The position numbers and the translations under genes were made by a program. Shown here piece after piece: positions 33,326 to 42,639 of a stretch of 64,000 bases of DNA; the first letter of the stretch is position 1; each line of letters starts with the position of its first letter. Source of the stretch: Halocatena marina (lineage in GTDB: Archaea; Halobacteriota; Halobacteria; Halobacteriales; Haloarculaceae); the NCBI RefSeq assembly GCF_023276375.1, contig NZ_JALLPK010000001.1:2604001-2668000 (forward strand), written 5' to 3'. The notes under the pieces are model-generated. The model was not told the DNA's origin. It ran no database searches and saw only the letters and a list, made by a program, of their open reading frames with translations.

Positions 33326-35374
33326 ATGCAGACTGTCAAAGCAAAGGAGTACCACGAAATCGTACAGGTGAGCGATCCACAACTCTCACCTGACGGAGAA
33401 ACCGTTGCGTTCGTCCGCAAAGAACCAGTCGAAGATGAGTACGAAACGACGGTGTACGTCGTCTCGGTTGATGGCGATCGGATGCGACAATTCACCGCAA
33501 AAGAGGGAATCGACGCGAATCCACGCTGGAGTCCGAATGGTGATCACCTCGCGTTCACGAGCATCCGTGGGGATTCAGATACCTCGCAGTTATGGGTACT
33601 GCCGGTCGATGGCGGAGAAGCTCGACAACTGACTGACGTAGTCGGTGGGGTCGAAACGTTCGTTTGGTCTCCCGATGGTAATCGTATTGCATTCACACAG
33701 AATTCGATTGATGATGAACGCGAAGTGGGCCTCGACCGTGATACGAGCGTCAACAAGGAGTACAATCGAGAGCCACCGGATCCGAAGGTTATCGATCGGA
33801 TGGTCTACCGCGCACAGGAGCAGTATTTCGATGGGACGCGAAGCCATGTGTACACAGTTGAGCTGGAAAACGAGCTTGTGATGCGTCACACTGCTGGTAA
33901 CTATGATTTCGTAGCGCCGGAGTTCGGAGATGCAACGACGCTCTATTACGCCGTCTGCCGAGACACACCGACTGATGATAGCACCCGGTATGATATTGAT
34001 TCAGTTGATCTCGAATCGGGCGAGGTCGAGACGATCACGCAGACGACGAGCTGGGCACCCTCGATCGCCGCGACCGAAGATGGTTATCTCGCGTATCCAC
34101 GCACACCCGAGCCGAGGGCCTCAATGCAACAGACGGACGTAGAGGTGTGTGATCCGACTGGTGAACAGACAGTAATTACGGCGGATCTCGACCGAACCGT
34201 CGAGCCACAGAGCATTCAGTGGGCAGGTGATGACCTCTACTTCCTCACACCTGATACGGGAAACGTCGTCCTTCGGCGGGCAGTACTCGAAGCTACAAAC
34301 GATCCGGAGCGAGATCTTGAGACCGATAGTTCGATCGTCGTGAAGGATGGTGAACTCACCGGTGTGTCTGTCGAAGGTGATACGATTGCGTTCATCAAAA
34401 GCGAGTGGGATCATCCGGGAGACGTGTTCGCGCTCGTCGACGGTGACGTTCGGCGTCTCACAACCGTCAACGCAGACTATCTCGACAGTCACCACATCGG
34501 GCAGCCAGAAGCGATATGGTTCGAAAACGATGGACGCGAGATTCAGGGATGGCTGCTCACACCGCCCGAAGCCGACATCGATCGATCAGAACAGTATCCA
34601 CTAGTGGTCGAGATACACGGCGGCCCGCACGGGATGTGGTCGACAAGTGGAACGATGTGGCATGAGTTCCAGACGCTCGCCGCGCGAGGGTATGCTGTCT
34701 TCTGGTGCAATCCGCGCGGGTCGGTCGGTTACGGCGATTCATTTGCGACAGCAATCGAGCGAGACTGGGGACAGGTGACCATGAACGACGTGCTAGCTGG
34801 CACAGACAGAGTAGCCGAGAGAGAATACATCGATACAGACAATCAGTTCGTCACCGGCGGGAGCTTCGGCGGCTACATGACGGCGTGGATCGTCGCTCAT
34901 ACGGACCGCTTCTCGGGAGCCGTCGCCCAGCGCGGCGTCTACGATCTCGCATCTTTTTACGGGTCAACAGATGCGTTCAAGCTCATTGAAGGAGATTTCG
35001 ATGCACTGCCTTGGGAGGACAGCGAATTCCTCTGGAAGCATTCACCCGCCGCGCACGCGACACACGTTGAGACACCAACGCTCATTATCCACAGTGACAA
35101 CGACTTTCGCGTCCCAGTCAACAACGCCGAACTACTTCATCTGTTCTACCGAAAATTGGGCGTCGAAACGCGCCTTGTTCGGTACCCACGCGAGGGACAC
35201 GAGCTGTCTCGGAGCGGTGAGCCGAATCACATCGTCGACCGTCTCGAACGCATTGTTCGCTGGTTTGATGGCTACTCGGACTATCACGACGTGCCGAAAG
35301 CACTAGAACGAGGAAGCGACGGACTCTCGAACGATAACAGAGGAGAAAGGCGGGGTAACGAGCGGCCGGTGTGA
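33326..35374 (+). CDS. S9 family serine peptidase (acylaminoacyl-peptidase type)
   Basis: This prolyl-oligopeptidase-family enzyme cleaves short peptides in the cytoplasm. The 682-residue protein has an N-terminal seven-blade TolB/DPP-like propeller (about residues 10-380, repeated SPDGE/SPNGD/SPDGN motifs) and a C-terminal alpha/beta hydrolase with the nucleophile elbow GGSFGGYM (Ser near 513), the acid Asp in HSDNDFRVP near 591 and the His in REGHELS near 627. The oxyanion HGGPHG motif lies near 431. The C-terminal tail beyond 650 is charged and variable. It sits alone, opposite to srp54 and ftsY, with 14 bases between its stop and that of ftsY. Confidence 0.92.
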   Translation: MQTVKAKEYHEIVQVSDPQLSPDGETVAFVRKEPVEDEYETTVYVVSVDGDRMRQFTAKEGIDANPRWSPNGDHLAFTSIRGDSDTSQLWVLPVDGGEARQLTDVVGGVETFVWSPDGNRIAFTQNSIDDEREVGLDRDTSVNKEYNREPPDPKVIDRMVYRAQEQYFDGTRSHVYTVELENELVMRHTAGNYDFVAPEFGDATTLYYAVCRDTPTDDSTRYDIDSVDLESGEVETITQTTSWAPSIAATEDGYLAYPRTPEPRASMQQTDVEVCDPTGEQTVITADLDRTVEPQSIQWAGDDLYFLTPDTGNVVLRRAVLEATNDPERDLETDSSIVVKDGELTGVSVEGDTIAFIKSEWDHPGDVFALVDGDVRRLTTVNADYLDSHHIGQPEAIWFENDGREIQGWLLTPPEADIDRSEQYPLVVEIHGGPHGMWSTSGTMWHEFQTLAARGYAVFWCNPRGSVGYGDSFATAIERDWGQVTMNDVLAGTDRVAEREYIDTDNQFVTGGSFGGYMTAWIVAHTDRFSGAVAQRGVYDLASFYGSTDAFKLIEGDFDALPWEDSEFLWKHSPAAHATHVETPTLIIHSDNDFRVPVNNAELLHLFYRKLGVETRLVRYPREGHELSRSGEPNHIVDRLERIVRWFDGYSDYHDVPKALERGSDGLSNDNRGERRGNERPV

Positions 35375-35388
35375 TTCGATCGCTTGTT

Positions 35389-36531
35389 TCAGGATTCGGC
35401 TTCTTCTCCGAGCAGGTGGCTGACGATGACTTCCGGATCAAACGGTTCGATGTCGTCGTATCCCTGCCCGACACCGAGAAAGAGGATCGGCTTCCCGGTG
35501 ACGTGTGCGATCGAAATAGCCGCACCGCCTTGTTGGTCGGCGTCTGCTTTTGTGAGTATCGCGCCGTCGATCTCTGCGGCCGCGTTGAATTCGCTTGCGC
35601 GTTGCACCGCATCCTGCCCCGCAACAGCCTCGTCCACAAAGAGCGTCATATCGGGTTCGACAACCCGATCGATCTTTTCGAGTTGTGCCATCAAGTCGTT
35701 ACTCGTGTGTAATCGACCGGCAGTATCACCGAGCACGATATCCACGTTGTTCGCCTCGGCGTACTCAACCGCGTCGTAAATGACTGCTGTCGGGTCGCCG
35801 CCTTGCTCGTGGCTAATGAGCCGTTTATCGAGTGCCTCAGCGTGCTCGCGGAGCTGCTCGTTCGCTCCTGCGCGGTACGTATCGCCGTTGGCAAGCACGG
35901 TCGAATGACCTTGTGCTTCAAAATAACGGGCAAGCTTCGCTATGCTCGTCGTCTTACCGACACCGTTGACGCCAGTAAAAACGATAACAAGCGGCTTCTC
36001 GGCTGCCGCGACGTACTCATCGAAGTCAAACTGTCCGACGCTGATGACATCGACCAACGCCTCTTTGAGCGCTTCCTCGACGACCATTCCAGTCGATTGC
36101 ACCTGCGCTCGAATCGTCCCTTCGAGGTTTTCACGGATGCCAGACAAAATCTCCTCTGCAACACCCATCTCCACGTCGCTCGAAAGCAGCGCGAGTTCGA
36201 GATTTTCGAGTGGTCCATCGAGATGTTCTGGCTGAATGATGATTCCACCGGTGGCAAACGCTTTAGCGCGCTTTCCGAAACCGACCTCGATCTCACGCTC
36301 TTCCCCCTCGCCCGATTGCCCTGACTCAGTCTCCACGACAGATTCATCGCTGTCTGTCTGGGCATCGACGTCAGTTTCCCCGTCCGATCCGACAGGGCCC
36401 TCGGCGGCGAGGTCATCGGCATCAAGCTGATCGACCTCTTCGGCGTCGACCTCTTCGGCGTCGACCTCCTCAGCTTGTTCCTCGACGTCGTCTTTGAATC
36501 GCCCGAGGGTTTTTTTCAATCCGTCGAACAT
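35389..36531 (-). CDS. ftsY: Signal recognition particle receptor FtsY
   Basis: FtsY is the membrane-associated GTPase that receives SRP-ribosome complexes. The 380-residue protein has an acidic N-terminal A domain (residues 10-75; a 15-base repeat coding EEVDA three times), an N domain with helical LENLELALLSSDVEMGVAEEI and a G domain: GVNGVGKTT near 195, DTAGR near 270 and TKADADQQGG near 330. It is the last gene of the L39e-L31e-aIF6-L18a-pfdA-ftsY run, with 3 bases between pfdA and ftsY. Confidence 0.97.
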   Translation of the reverse strand: MFDGLKKTLGRFKDDVEEQAEEVDAEEVDAEEVDQLDADDLAAEGPVGSDGETDVDAQTDSDESVVETESGQSGEGEEREIEVGFGKRAKAFATGGIIIQPEHLDGPLENLELALLSSDVEMGVAEEILSGIRENLEGTIRAQVQSTGMVVEEALKEALVDVISVGQFDFDEYVAAAEKPLVIVFTGVNGVGKTTSIAKLARYFEAQGHSTVLANGDTYRAGANEQLREHAEALDKRLISHEQGGDPTAVIYDAVEYAEANNVDIVLGDTAGRLHTSNDLMAQLEKIDRVVEPDMTLFVDEAVAGQDAVQRASEFNAAAEIDGAILTKADADQQGGAAISIAHVTGKPILFLGVGQGYDDIEPFDPEVIVSHLLGEEAES

Positions 36532-36534
36532 CGG

Positions 36535-36999
36535 CTACTCGTCGTCTGTCCCGCCTTGCTGCTGTTGCATCTGCTGTTGGAGCTGTTGGAGCTGTTGTTG
36601 TTGCATCTGCTGTGCACGCTGTTCGATCTCTGCTTGCTCCTCTTCGAGTTCACTGATCTCTTCTTGTAGCGTCGAAATCTGGTCATCGAGCGTCTCCTTT
36701 TTGTGTTTGAGACTCTCGACGGCTCCATCCTTGTCGCGTTCGGCTGCGTATCCGCCACCAAGTGCGACGATAATTTCGTCGACGTCCTGTATCTCAGCAC
36801 GGACGTACGCGTCGCCACCGAGTGGTACTTGCACGATATCGTCGCTTTCGAGCCGATCAATCGCGTTGATCGCTTCGTCTGCCTCGCCTTTCTCGCTTCG
36901 CAGCCCTTCGACCTCTTGCTGTAAGGATGATACTTCAGACTCGATGGCGTCAAGCTGTTCTTGCAACTGGCGCATACCGTTGTCGCCGGAGACACTCAT
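36535..36999 (-). CDS. pfdA: Prefoldin subunit alpha
   Basis: Prefoldin captures unfolded proteins and hands them to the thermosome; the archaeal hexamer has two alpha and four beta subunits. The 154-residue protein has two long coiled-coil helices (about 8-50 and 95-145) with a beta hairpin region VPLGGDAYVRAEIQDVDEIIVALGGGYAAE between them. The C-terminal tail is extremely Gln-rich (QQMQQQQLQQLQQQMQ), encoded by CAG/CAA runs, longer than usual for the family. Its start overlaps the L18a stop (ATGA). Confidence 0.95.
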   Translation of the reverse strand: MSVSGDNGMRQLQEQLDAIESEVSSLQQEVEGLRSEKGEADEAINAIDRLESDDIVQVPLGGDAYVRAEIQDVDEIIVALGGGYAAERDKDGAVESLKHKKETLDDQISTLQEEISELEEEQAEIEQRAQQMQQQQLQQLQQQMQQQQGGTDDE

Positions 37000-37169
37000 T
37001 GGTCGACCCCCTCAACGTCTACCTGCGTACGTTTGAGACCGTGTCGAGAACCGAATTCGGCGTACGTGTGCTCGATTGCAACTGATTCGTTCGCAGCGGT
37101 AACGGTTCGCTCGAACGGTTGCCATCCCCCTCGTGTCTGGAAGCGGCCACTAACAGTAAATTCGCTCAT
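36996..37169 (-). CDS. rpl18a: 50S ribosomal protein L18a (LX, eL20)
   Basis: The 57-residue protein, from the ATG at 37167-37169, reads MSEFTVSGRFQTRGGWQPFERTV..., then EHTYAEFGSRHGLKRTQVDVEGV, the compact archaeal LX/L20e signature. It is a large-subunit protein at the interface with 5S-side rRNA. Its position between aIF6 and prefoldin alpha is the conserved archaeal order, and its stop overlaps pfdA by ATGA. Confidence 0.93.
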   Translation of the reverse strand: MSEFTVSGRFQTRGGWQPFERTVTAANESVAIEHTYAEFGSRHGLKRTQVDVEGVDQ

Positions 37170-37204
37170 ATACAACCGTGCGGCTGCAAGCGGGAAGAAT
37201 GTTG

Positions 37205-37870
37205 CTAGTCGATATAGCCAAGCGCATCTTCGATGCGTCCGAGCTCGGGGCCGGTCGAGTCTTGCCCAGCGACGTATCCGTTGGCGTTCGCTATCAGTCC
37301 CGAGCCGACCAATGGTGCACCGTAGTTGATTGTGCCGATATCGGCGCGCACGTCAAGTAGCTCTTCTAAGAAGTCGAGTTCGCCATCAGCCGCCTTTGGG
37401 TGACAGAGTACACCCACGTTCGTCGCTACGGCTGCCGTGCCGACAGTCCGAACGCCAGCGAGTTCGCCCCGTTCGACAGGGACATCGAGCGCTTCAGTCA
37501 CCGCTCGAACGGCAGTACGGGACAGGTCAGCGTGGACATACGCCCCGTAGTCGTTGGCGAGAACAACATTACCTGCGGCGTTGATGTTTCCGGGGAGTTC
37601 GGTCACCGGCCGATCTGCGACTTCGCGGATGTGCTCTAGTTCGTTGTCGCGGATGCGGTTGCTCACGAGAAGACCGTTCTCGTTGCCCGTAGCGAGCGCA
37701 CCGACGGTGCCCGATCCGCCGACAGTCGTCGTGATTGCCGGCACCTGAAGCTCCGAGGCGAACGACGAACGGAGATCTTCGTCGACACCGGGACGAATGA
37801 GTAGACAGTCATCGGTGGCAACTGCGAAAACGCCGACGTACGAAGAACCCGAGAGGCTCGCTCGAAGCAC
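37205..37870 (-). CDS. eif6: Translation initiation factor aIF6
   Basis: aIF6 binds the 50S subunit at its inter-subunit face and blocks premature joining with 30S. The 221-residue protein has the pentein fold of five similar repeats: [80 protein letters not shown]. The start is GTG at 37868-37870, 3 bases after the L31e stop. Confidence 0.97.
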   Translation of the reverse strand: MLRASLSGSSYVGVFAVATDDCLLIRPGVDEDLRSSFASELQVPAITTTVGGSGTVGALATGNENGLLVSNRIRDNELEHIREVADRPVTELPGNINAAGNVVLANDYGAYVHADLSRTAVRAVTEALDVPVERGELAGVRTVGTAAVATNVGVLCHPKAADGELDFLEELLDVRADIGTINYGAPLVGSGLIANANGYVAGQDSTGPELGRIEDALGYID

Positions 37871-37873
37871 GTC

Positions 37874-38149
37874 TCAGGCGGTTTCAGCCTCGACAATTCG
37901 CTCGCCCTCCTCCTCGAAGCGGGCGGCGCGAACACGAAGCTTCCGGGGTGGTTTCTTGCGTCCACGGGACCACACCTCCTCGTTGATCGACGGATCGAGT
38001 CGGACTTCGCTCTCGTCGACCGAGAACTGTTTCGCGAGGTGAGCACGGACAATACTCATCGCTTTATCGGCTCGCTTGTGCTTTGCCTCAGCAAGCACGT
38101 CACGGAGCGGAACTGTGATGACTCGTTCTTCGAAATCACTCGCACTCAT
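37874..38149 (-). CDS. rpl31e: 50S ribosomal protein L31e
   Basis: The 91-residue basic protein has the L31e motif ERVITVPLRD near the N-terminus, a helix KHKRADKAMSIVRAHLAKQF and EVRLDPSINEEVWSRGRKKPPRKLRVRA. It lies near the exit tunnel of the large subunit, where it contacts SRP and nascent chains. The spacing to the L39e stop is 3 bases. Confidence 0.97.
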   Translation of the reverse strand: MSASDFEERVITVPLRDVLAEAKHKRADKAMSIVRAHLAKQFSVDESEVRLDPSINEEVWSRGRKKPPRKLRVRAARFEEEGERIVEAETA

Positions 38150-38152
38150 GGC

Positions 38153-38305
38153 TTACTCGTCCGTGTCTCCTCGCCGCCAGTTGCGACGCTTCGGATTCTG
38201 CATGACATCACGGTCGGTTTTCATCATGACCCATGATGGGACGCGCGTGTTCTGGCGCTCTAACTTCGCCAGCCGCTTCTTCTTGGACTTCGACTTCTTA
38301 CCCAT
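38153..38305 (-). CDS. rpl39e: 50S ribosomal protein L39e
   Basis: The 50-residue, very basic protein starts [20 protein letters not shown] and continues [25 protein letters not shown], the classic L39e sequence in the exit tunnel wall. It is the first gene of the L39e-L31e-aIF6-L18a-pfdA-ftsY run, so the promoter of the operon should lie between 38306 and 38525. Confidence 0.97.
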   Translation of the reverse strand: MGKKSKSKKKRLAKLERQNTRVPSWVMMKTDRDVMQNPKRRNWRRGDTDE

Positions 38306-38525
38306 AGTGTCGGTGTTTCCGCCGCTGTGGTTAAATGGTTGTTCCTTTTGCTCTCTGTTGAGCAGTCAGTCATCGCGCAAGATCTTCCGGAATGAGTGGG
38401 ACGGAACGCCCTCTGGCTACAGTTCCGAGCCCGGAGCTGGCGTTCGTTCGCCCCCAACGTACCTACTTCCAAACAAAAGTTGAGTTCAGGGAGTACTTTT
38501 GCGATCAGGAATTGAGAGGGTGGGC

Positions 38526-39839
38526 ATGTTCGGCGCTCCATCCGATAGCGCATTGATTCGCCGGTACTATCTCTATCGTGCTACACTGTCGGTCGGGTTC
38601 ATCACTCCCATCTTTACTTTGTTTCTCCTGCGTTCGCTGACGTTTACGCAAGTCGGGATGTTATCTGCGCTGTATTCGGTGCTATCAGTCGTCGGTGAGA
38701 TACCGACAGGGTACGTCGGTGACCGACTCGGCCGACGGGCGAGTCTCCTGCTCAGTGTGGCGTTCACTGTCGGATCGCTAACGGGATTTGTCGTCAGCGA
38801 GGGATTCCTCCCGTACGCCGTCCTGTACGTGCTGTGGGCGCTTGCCCTGACGTTTCGCTCGGGAAGCATGGACGCGTGGTTGTACGATATGCTCGATCAA
38901 CGGCTCAACACCGAACGATTCAGTCACGTCCGAGGGAAAGGTGACGCAGTACAAAACTGGACGGCAGCGATATCGATGGTAGCAGGTGGTCTCCTGTACG
39001 GAATAGAACCAACGTACCCGTTCATTGGGGCTGTCGTGTTCAACAGTCTCGGCTTTGTCTCTCTGCTTTCACTGCCGAAGAATCGTCAGTATGACGGCCG
39101 TAGCGAGGACGAACCCGATCGAATTGATCCACGAGAAGCCAGCAGAGTCATCCGCGATCAACTGATGCGACCGCCATTGCGGTCGCTGGTGCTGTACTGT
39201 GGACTCTTCTACGCCATCATGGGCGTTGGCCACACCTACGTACAACCGATGGCGATCGAGACGCTTACCCCCTACGCCACTTCGGTCGGTGTTCAACTCC
39301 CCGCTGACACCACGAGTGCGACTGCCACAGCGCGTTCAGGCGAGGCGGGCGCTGCAGTGGCGCTCGGGTTGGGCCTCCTGTACGCCGTCCTGACCGCGAT
39401 TTCGTCAGCCGGTGGCTACTATGCCGGTGCAGTCGAGGACCGGATCGGTGTCCGTCGAACCGTGCTGCTCGTACCAACCGTGACAGCCGTCATACTCGTA
39501 GTTCCAACCCAGCTTGCAGTACTGGCACTCCCGATGTTTGCAGTGATGCGGACCTCGGTACCGCTCGTCCAGCCCATCGCAAACGGCTATATTAACGACC
39601 ACGTCGAGGAAGTCGGACGAGCGACGTTACTCTCTGCCGTGTCAATGTTTTACATGACGCTCCGGACTCCGCTAGCGCTGGGAGCCGGACTGGTGGCCGA
39701 TGCGAGCACAGCAACCACGGCAATTGCGATGCTCGGAGGCGTGTTCCTCGTCATCGGTGGCGCTGTGTGGCTGCTCGGTGAGGTCGCACCCGAAAGCAGA
39801 GCGACCATCGGGGAGCAATCCGGCCCTCCAGTGTCGTAG
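38526..39839 (+). CDS. MFS transporter
   Basis: The 437-residue carrier has 11-12 membrane helices and the MFS loop motif GEIPTGYVGDRLGRRASLL near residues 62-80. It resembles drug/solute exporters of the DHA type found in haloarchaea. An Ala/Thr/Ser-rich, low-complexity loop (about residues 260-275, TTSATATARSGEAGAA) interrupts the second half. The ATG at 38526 is preferred to the TTG at 38499. The next genes form an ABC exporter, so a shared export theme is possible but not linked by overlap. Confidence 0.82.
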   Translation: MFGAPSDSALIRRYYLYRATLSVGFITPIFTLFLLRSLTFTQVGMLSALYSVLSVVGEIPTGYVGDRLGRRASLLLSVAFTVGSLTGFVVSEGFLPYAVLYVLWALALTFRSGSMDAWLYDMLDQRLNTERFSHVRGKGDAVQNWTAAISMVAGGLLYGIEPTYPFIGAVVFNSLGFVSLLSLPKNRQYDGRSEDEPDRIDPREASRVIRDQLMRPPLRSLVLYCGLFYAIMGVGHTYVQPMAIETLTPYATSVGVQLPADTTSATATARSGEAGAAVALGLGLLYAVLTAISSAGGYYAGAVEDRIGVRRTVLLVPTVTAVILVVPTQLAVLALPMFAVMRTSVPLVQPIANGYINDHVEEVGRATLLSAVSMFYMTLRTPLALGAGLVADASTATTAIAMLGGVFLVIGGAVWLLGEVAPESRATIGEQSGPPVS

Positions 39840-40099
39840 TTGGGTGTTGTGCGCCCGCCGATGATTGGCCTCGGATGAGCGTGCGCGTCGCGGAAATTTG
39901 AGGCACTTTCTCTGTCTGTGATAGTACTGTCCTCTCAGGCGCTGTATCCGGGGAGCGTTGAGACGGTGTGAAAGTGGTATGACAAACCGTAAACCACCAC
40001 AAATCTGGGCGTACAGACAGCAATAGATCACTTACACTCTGCACATGGCTCAGGTTCATGACTTCGAGTGTCGTCTGGATCGTGAGGAGAGATAAACAG

Positions 40100-41152
40100 A
40101 TGAATGAACAACATCAGAGAGATCAATCTTCGATTACAATCGAAGCACAAAATGTTGGGTTCACGTATCCGGACGGCACCGAAGCAGTACAGAACGTGAG
40201 CTTTACAGTTCCACAGGGTGAGTTCTTTGGCTTTCTTGGGCCGAACGGCGCGGGAAAAACCACGACAATCAAGACGCTCGTGACCCTGCTCCGACCGACC
40301 GACGGACAGATTTTGGTGAACGGGATCGATGTCACCGAACATCCACGTGCGGTGCGTGCGTCAATCGGGTATACAGCCCAGGACACGAGTATCGATCCAC
40401 AGCTTACTGCACGCGAGAACATGACGCTCGCCTGCGAAGCCTACCACGTCCCAAAGCCACAGCGAACAGAGCGAATCGACGAGCTGCTCGAACTCGTCGA
40501 TCTCGCTGACGTGGCCGATAAGCGTGCAGATACGTTTTCTGGCGGGATGAAAAAGCGTCTCGACGTCGCCACCAGTCTCGTCCACGAGCCACCACTCGTG
40601 TTCCTCGATGAGCCGACCACGGGTCTCGATCCAAGAGCTCGCCTGCGTCTGTGGGAGTATTTCCGGCGCATCAACGAACGAGGGACGACGATTTTCCTCA
40701 CGACCCAGTACCTAGAGGAGGCCGACCATCTCTGTTCGCGCCTCGCAGTGATCGCTGACGGTGAATTCGTCGCCAGCGGCTCTCCCGACGACCTCAAAGC
40801 GCAGATCGGTGGTGACAGCCTCGATATTACCCTTGAAGAGACACCCGCGATGACCGCCGATCAGGCGTGCGCCGTTATCGAGTCGTCAGGACTCCTCATC
40901 GGTGGTGAGTCGGTCGGAACCACTGCGGATGGAATCGTCGTCACCTCTCCGCGTGCCAGAGCGATCGGGACTGACGTACTCGTTGCGCTGCGTGAGGCCG
41001 GTGCCACCGTCACGGGATTCACAGTTCGATCACCGTCGCTCGATGATGTGTTTCTTCACTACACCGGTGGGACGCTCACAGACACCACCGAGCGGCCTCC
41101 AGCCACGGTCGGAAAGCAGTCGAACACCGAGAAGACGGAGGTCGTTCAATGA
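40100..41152 (+). CDS. ABC transporter ATP-binding protein (DrrA type)
   Basis: The 350-residue ATPase drives the permease that follows. Visible motifs are Walker A GPNGAGKTTT near residue 49, Q-loop TAQDTSIDP near 93, signature FSGGMKKRLDVA near 147 and Walker B PLVFLDEPTTGLDP. The C-terminal extension (about 240-330) is the DrrA-type regulatory domain of daunorubicin/multidrug or polysaccharide exporters. The start ATG at 40100 follows a GAGGAGA box; the 14 upstream codons were rejected. It overlaps the permease by ATGA. Confidence 0.92.
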   Translation: MNEQHQRDQSSITIEAQNVGFTYPDGTEAVQNVSFTVPQGEFFGFLGPNGAGKTTTIKTLVTLLRPTDGQILVNGIDVTEHPRAVRASIGYTAQDTSIDPQLTARENMTLACEAYHVPKPQRTERIDELLELVDLADVADKRADTFSGGMKKRLDVATSLVHEPPLVFLDEPTTGLDPRARLRLWEYFRRINERGTTIFLTTQYLEEADHLCSRLAVIADGEFVASGSPDDLKAQIGGDSLDITLEETPAMTADQACAVIESSGLLIGGESVGTTADGIVVTSPRARAIGTDVLVALREAGATVTGFTVRSPSLDDVFLHYTGGTLTDTTERPPATVGKQSNTEKTEVVQ

Positions 41153-41970
41153 GCACAGTCACTCGGACCGATGCGGACGTATCGGTTCGTGGAGGAGCAA
41201 TCGCTGACACGTGGTCGTCGTTCAAACGATGGATGCTCAAAAACCTCCGGAACCCGTATATCGTGTTCTTCACGCTGGTGCAACCGATCGTCTGGCTCGT
41301 GTTGTTCACACAGGTGTTCGAGTCGATTGCGCGACTCCCTGGCTTCGAGAGCGGTAGTTATCTCGCGTTTTTTGCGCCAGCGGTCGTTATCCAGATTGCG
41401 CTGTTCGCCGCTACCAGTTCGGGGATCAATCTCGTGTACGATATGCGCGAAGGCGTCTTCAATAAGCTTCTCGCGTCGCCGATCCACCGCACGGCGATGT
41501 TCGTCGGGAAAGCCCTCGCTGAGGCCGTCGTGACGACAGCACAGGTCGTGATCGTCCTCGTACTCGCGTTGGTGTTGGGAACGACCATCGCGACCGGCTT
41601 CCTCGGTGCTCTCAGTATCATCGTGATTGCGCTCCTGTTCAGTCTCGGATTCGCTGCGTTATCGAACATCGTTGCGCTAATAACCCAAGACGAGGACGCG
41701 ACGATCCTCGTGACAAACTTCCTCTCGCTACCGCTGTTGTTCGTCAGCACAGCGTTTCTCCCGAAAACTCTACTACCGAAGTGGGTACAGACCGTGAGTA
41801 CGGTCAACCCGGTGACCTATGGGGTCGATGCGATTCGGGTACTCATGCTCGATGGCTGGGTCTGGAGCGTACTCGGACCGTCACTTGCCGGACTCGTTGT
41901 CTTCGATCTAGTATTTGGCGCGATTGCGGTGGTGTTGATGAGGCGAGCAACAGACGCCACACCCCGCTGA
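41149..41970 (+). CDS. ABC-2 type transporter permease
   Basis: This 273-residue membrane partner of the preceding ATPase has six membrane segments and the ABC-2 layout: MLKNLRNPYIVFFTLVQPIVWLVLFTQVF in the first helix, LVYDMREGVFNKLLASPIHRTAMFVGKALA (conserved loop) and a LFVSTAFLPKTLLPKWVQTVSTVNPVTYGVDAIR motif near the end. It probably exports a hydrophobic compound or drug. It overlaps the ATPase gene by 4 bases, so the two are one complex. Confidence 0.92.
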   Translation: MSTVTRTDADVSVRGGAIADTWSSFKRWMLKNLRNPYIVFFTLVQPIVWLVLFTQVFESIARLPGFESGSYLAFFAPAVVIQIALFAATSSGINLVYDMREGVFNKLLASPIHRTAMFVGKALAEAVVTTAQVVIVLVLALVLGTTIATGFLGALSIIVIALLFSLGFAALSNIVALITQDEDATILVTNFLSLPLLFVSTAFLPKTLLPKWVQTVSTVNPVTYGVDAIRVLMLDGWVWSVLGPSLAGLVVFDLVFGAIAVVLMRRATDATPR

Positions 41971-42039
41971 GAGCTCCCTCAGAGCTTCTGTAGTCGAAAA
42001 GAATCACGTCGTATGTTTCGCATCATCCAATTGCCACGT

Positions 42040-42588
42040 TCACAACTCGAAGGCAGTCACGGATTCGTACGCTGGTCCATCAGAGGTGAGCGTACTTTCG
42101 GTGAGGTGAATTTCTGAGATTTCGAACCGACCGAGATCTGGACCACGCTCGCTGAGAATCTTCTGAACGTGTGCTTTTCCACCCGCGTGGTCCATCCGTG
42201 CGATGGTGGCGTGGGGGGTAAAAGCGTGATCAGCTGGTTCGAAGCCGATTTCGATCATTCGTTCTTCGATCGCCTCGTGGAGCAGACGGAGCCGTCCGCC
42301 GTCGTTTCGGATGCCAACCCAGATAACGCTGATATAATCGTGGCTCGGAAACACCCCGTATTCTCTCGCGTGTGCATTGAACGAGGACACATCAGCGGCG
42401 GCGATGGATTCAGCGAGCGTGGTCTCGACGGTACCAAGACGGTTTGGATCGACGCTACCGAGGAACTTGAGAGTGATATGGACCTGTTCCGGGTCGACGA
42501 GACGAACGCCATCGAGTGTCTCGAACGGAACTTGCGCAGTTCGGAGTTCGTCATTCGCATCGAGGTCGACGCTAACGAACAGTCGCAT
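42040..42588 (-). CDS. thpR: RNA 2',3'-cyclic phosphodiesterase ThpR (LigT)
   Basis: ThpR opens 2',3'-cyclic phosphates at RNA ends and was first seen as a 2'-5' ligase. The 182-residue protein has the two HxTx motifs of the 2H superfamily: HITL at residues 37-40 and HATI near 127, each providing a catalytic His. The N-terminal MRLFVSVDLD strand is typical. It is divergent from the TPR gene, with 51 bases between the two starts. Confidence 0.93.
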   Translation of the reverse strand: MRLFVSVDLDANDELRTAQVPFETLDGVRLVDPEQVHITLKFLGSVDPNRLGTVETTLAESIAAADVSSFNAHAREYGVFPSHDYISVIWVGIRNDGGRLRLLHEAIEERMIEIGFEPADHAFTPHATIARMDHAGGKAHVQKILSERGPDLGRFEISEIHLTESTLTSDGPAYESVTAFEL

Positions 42589-42639
42589 GCATAGTGATAG
42601 TGGCGCAGCCCTTAACCGTATTAGCTGCTAACCGCAAGT

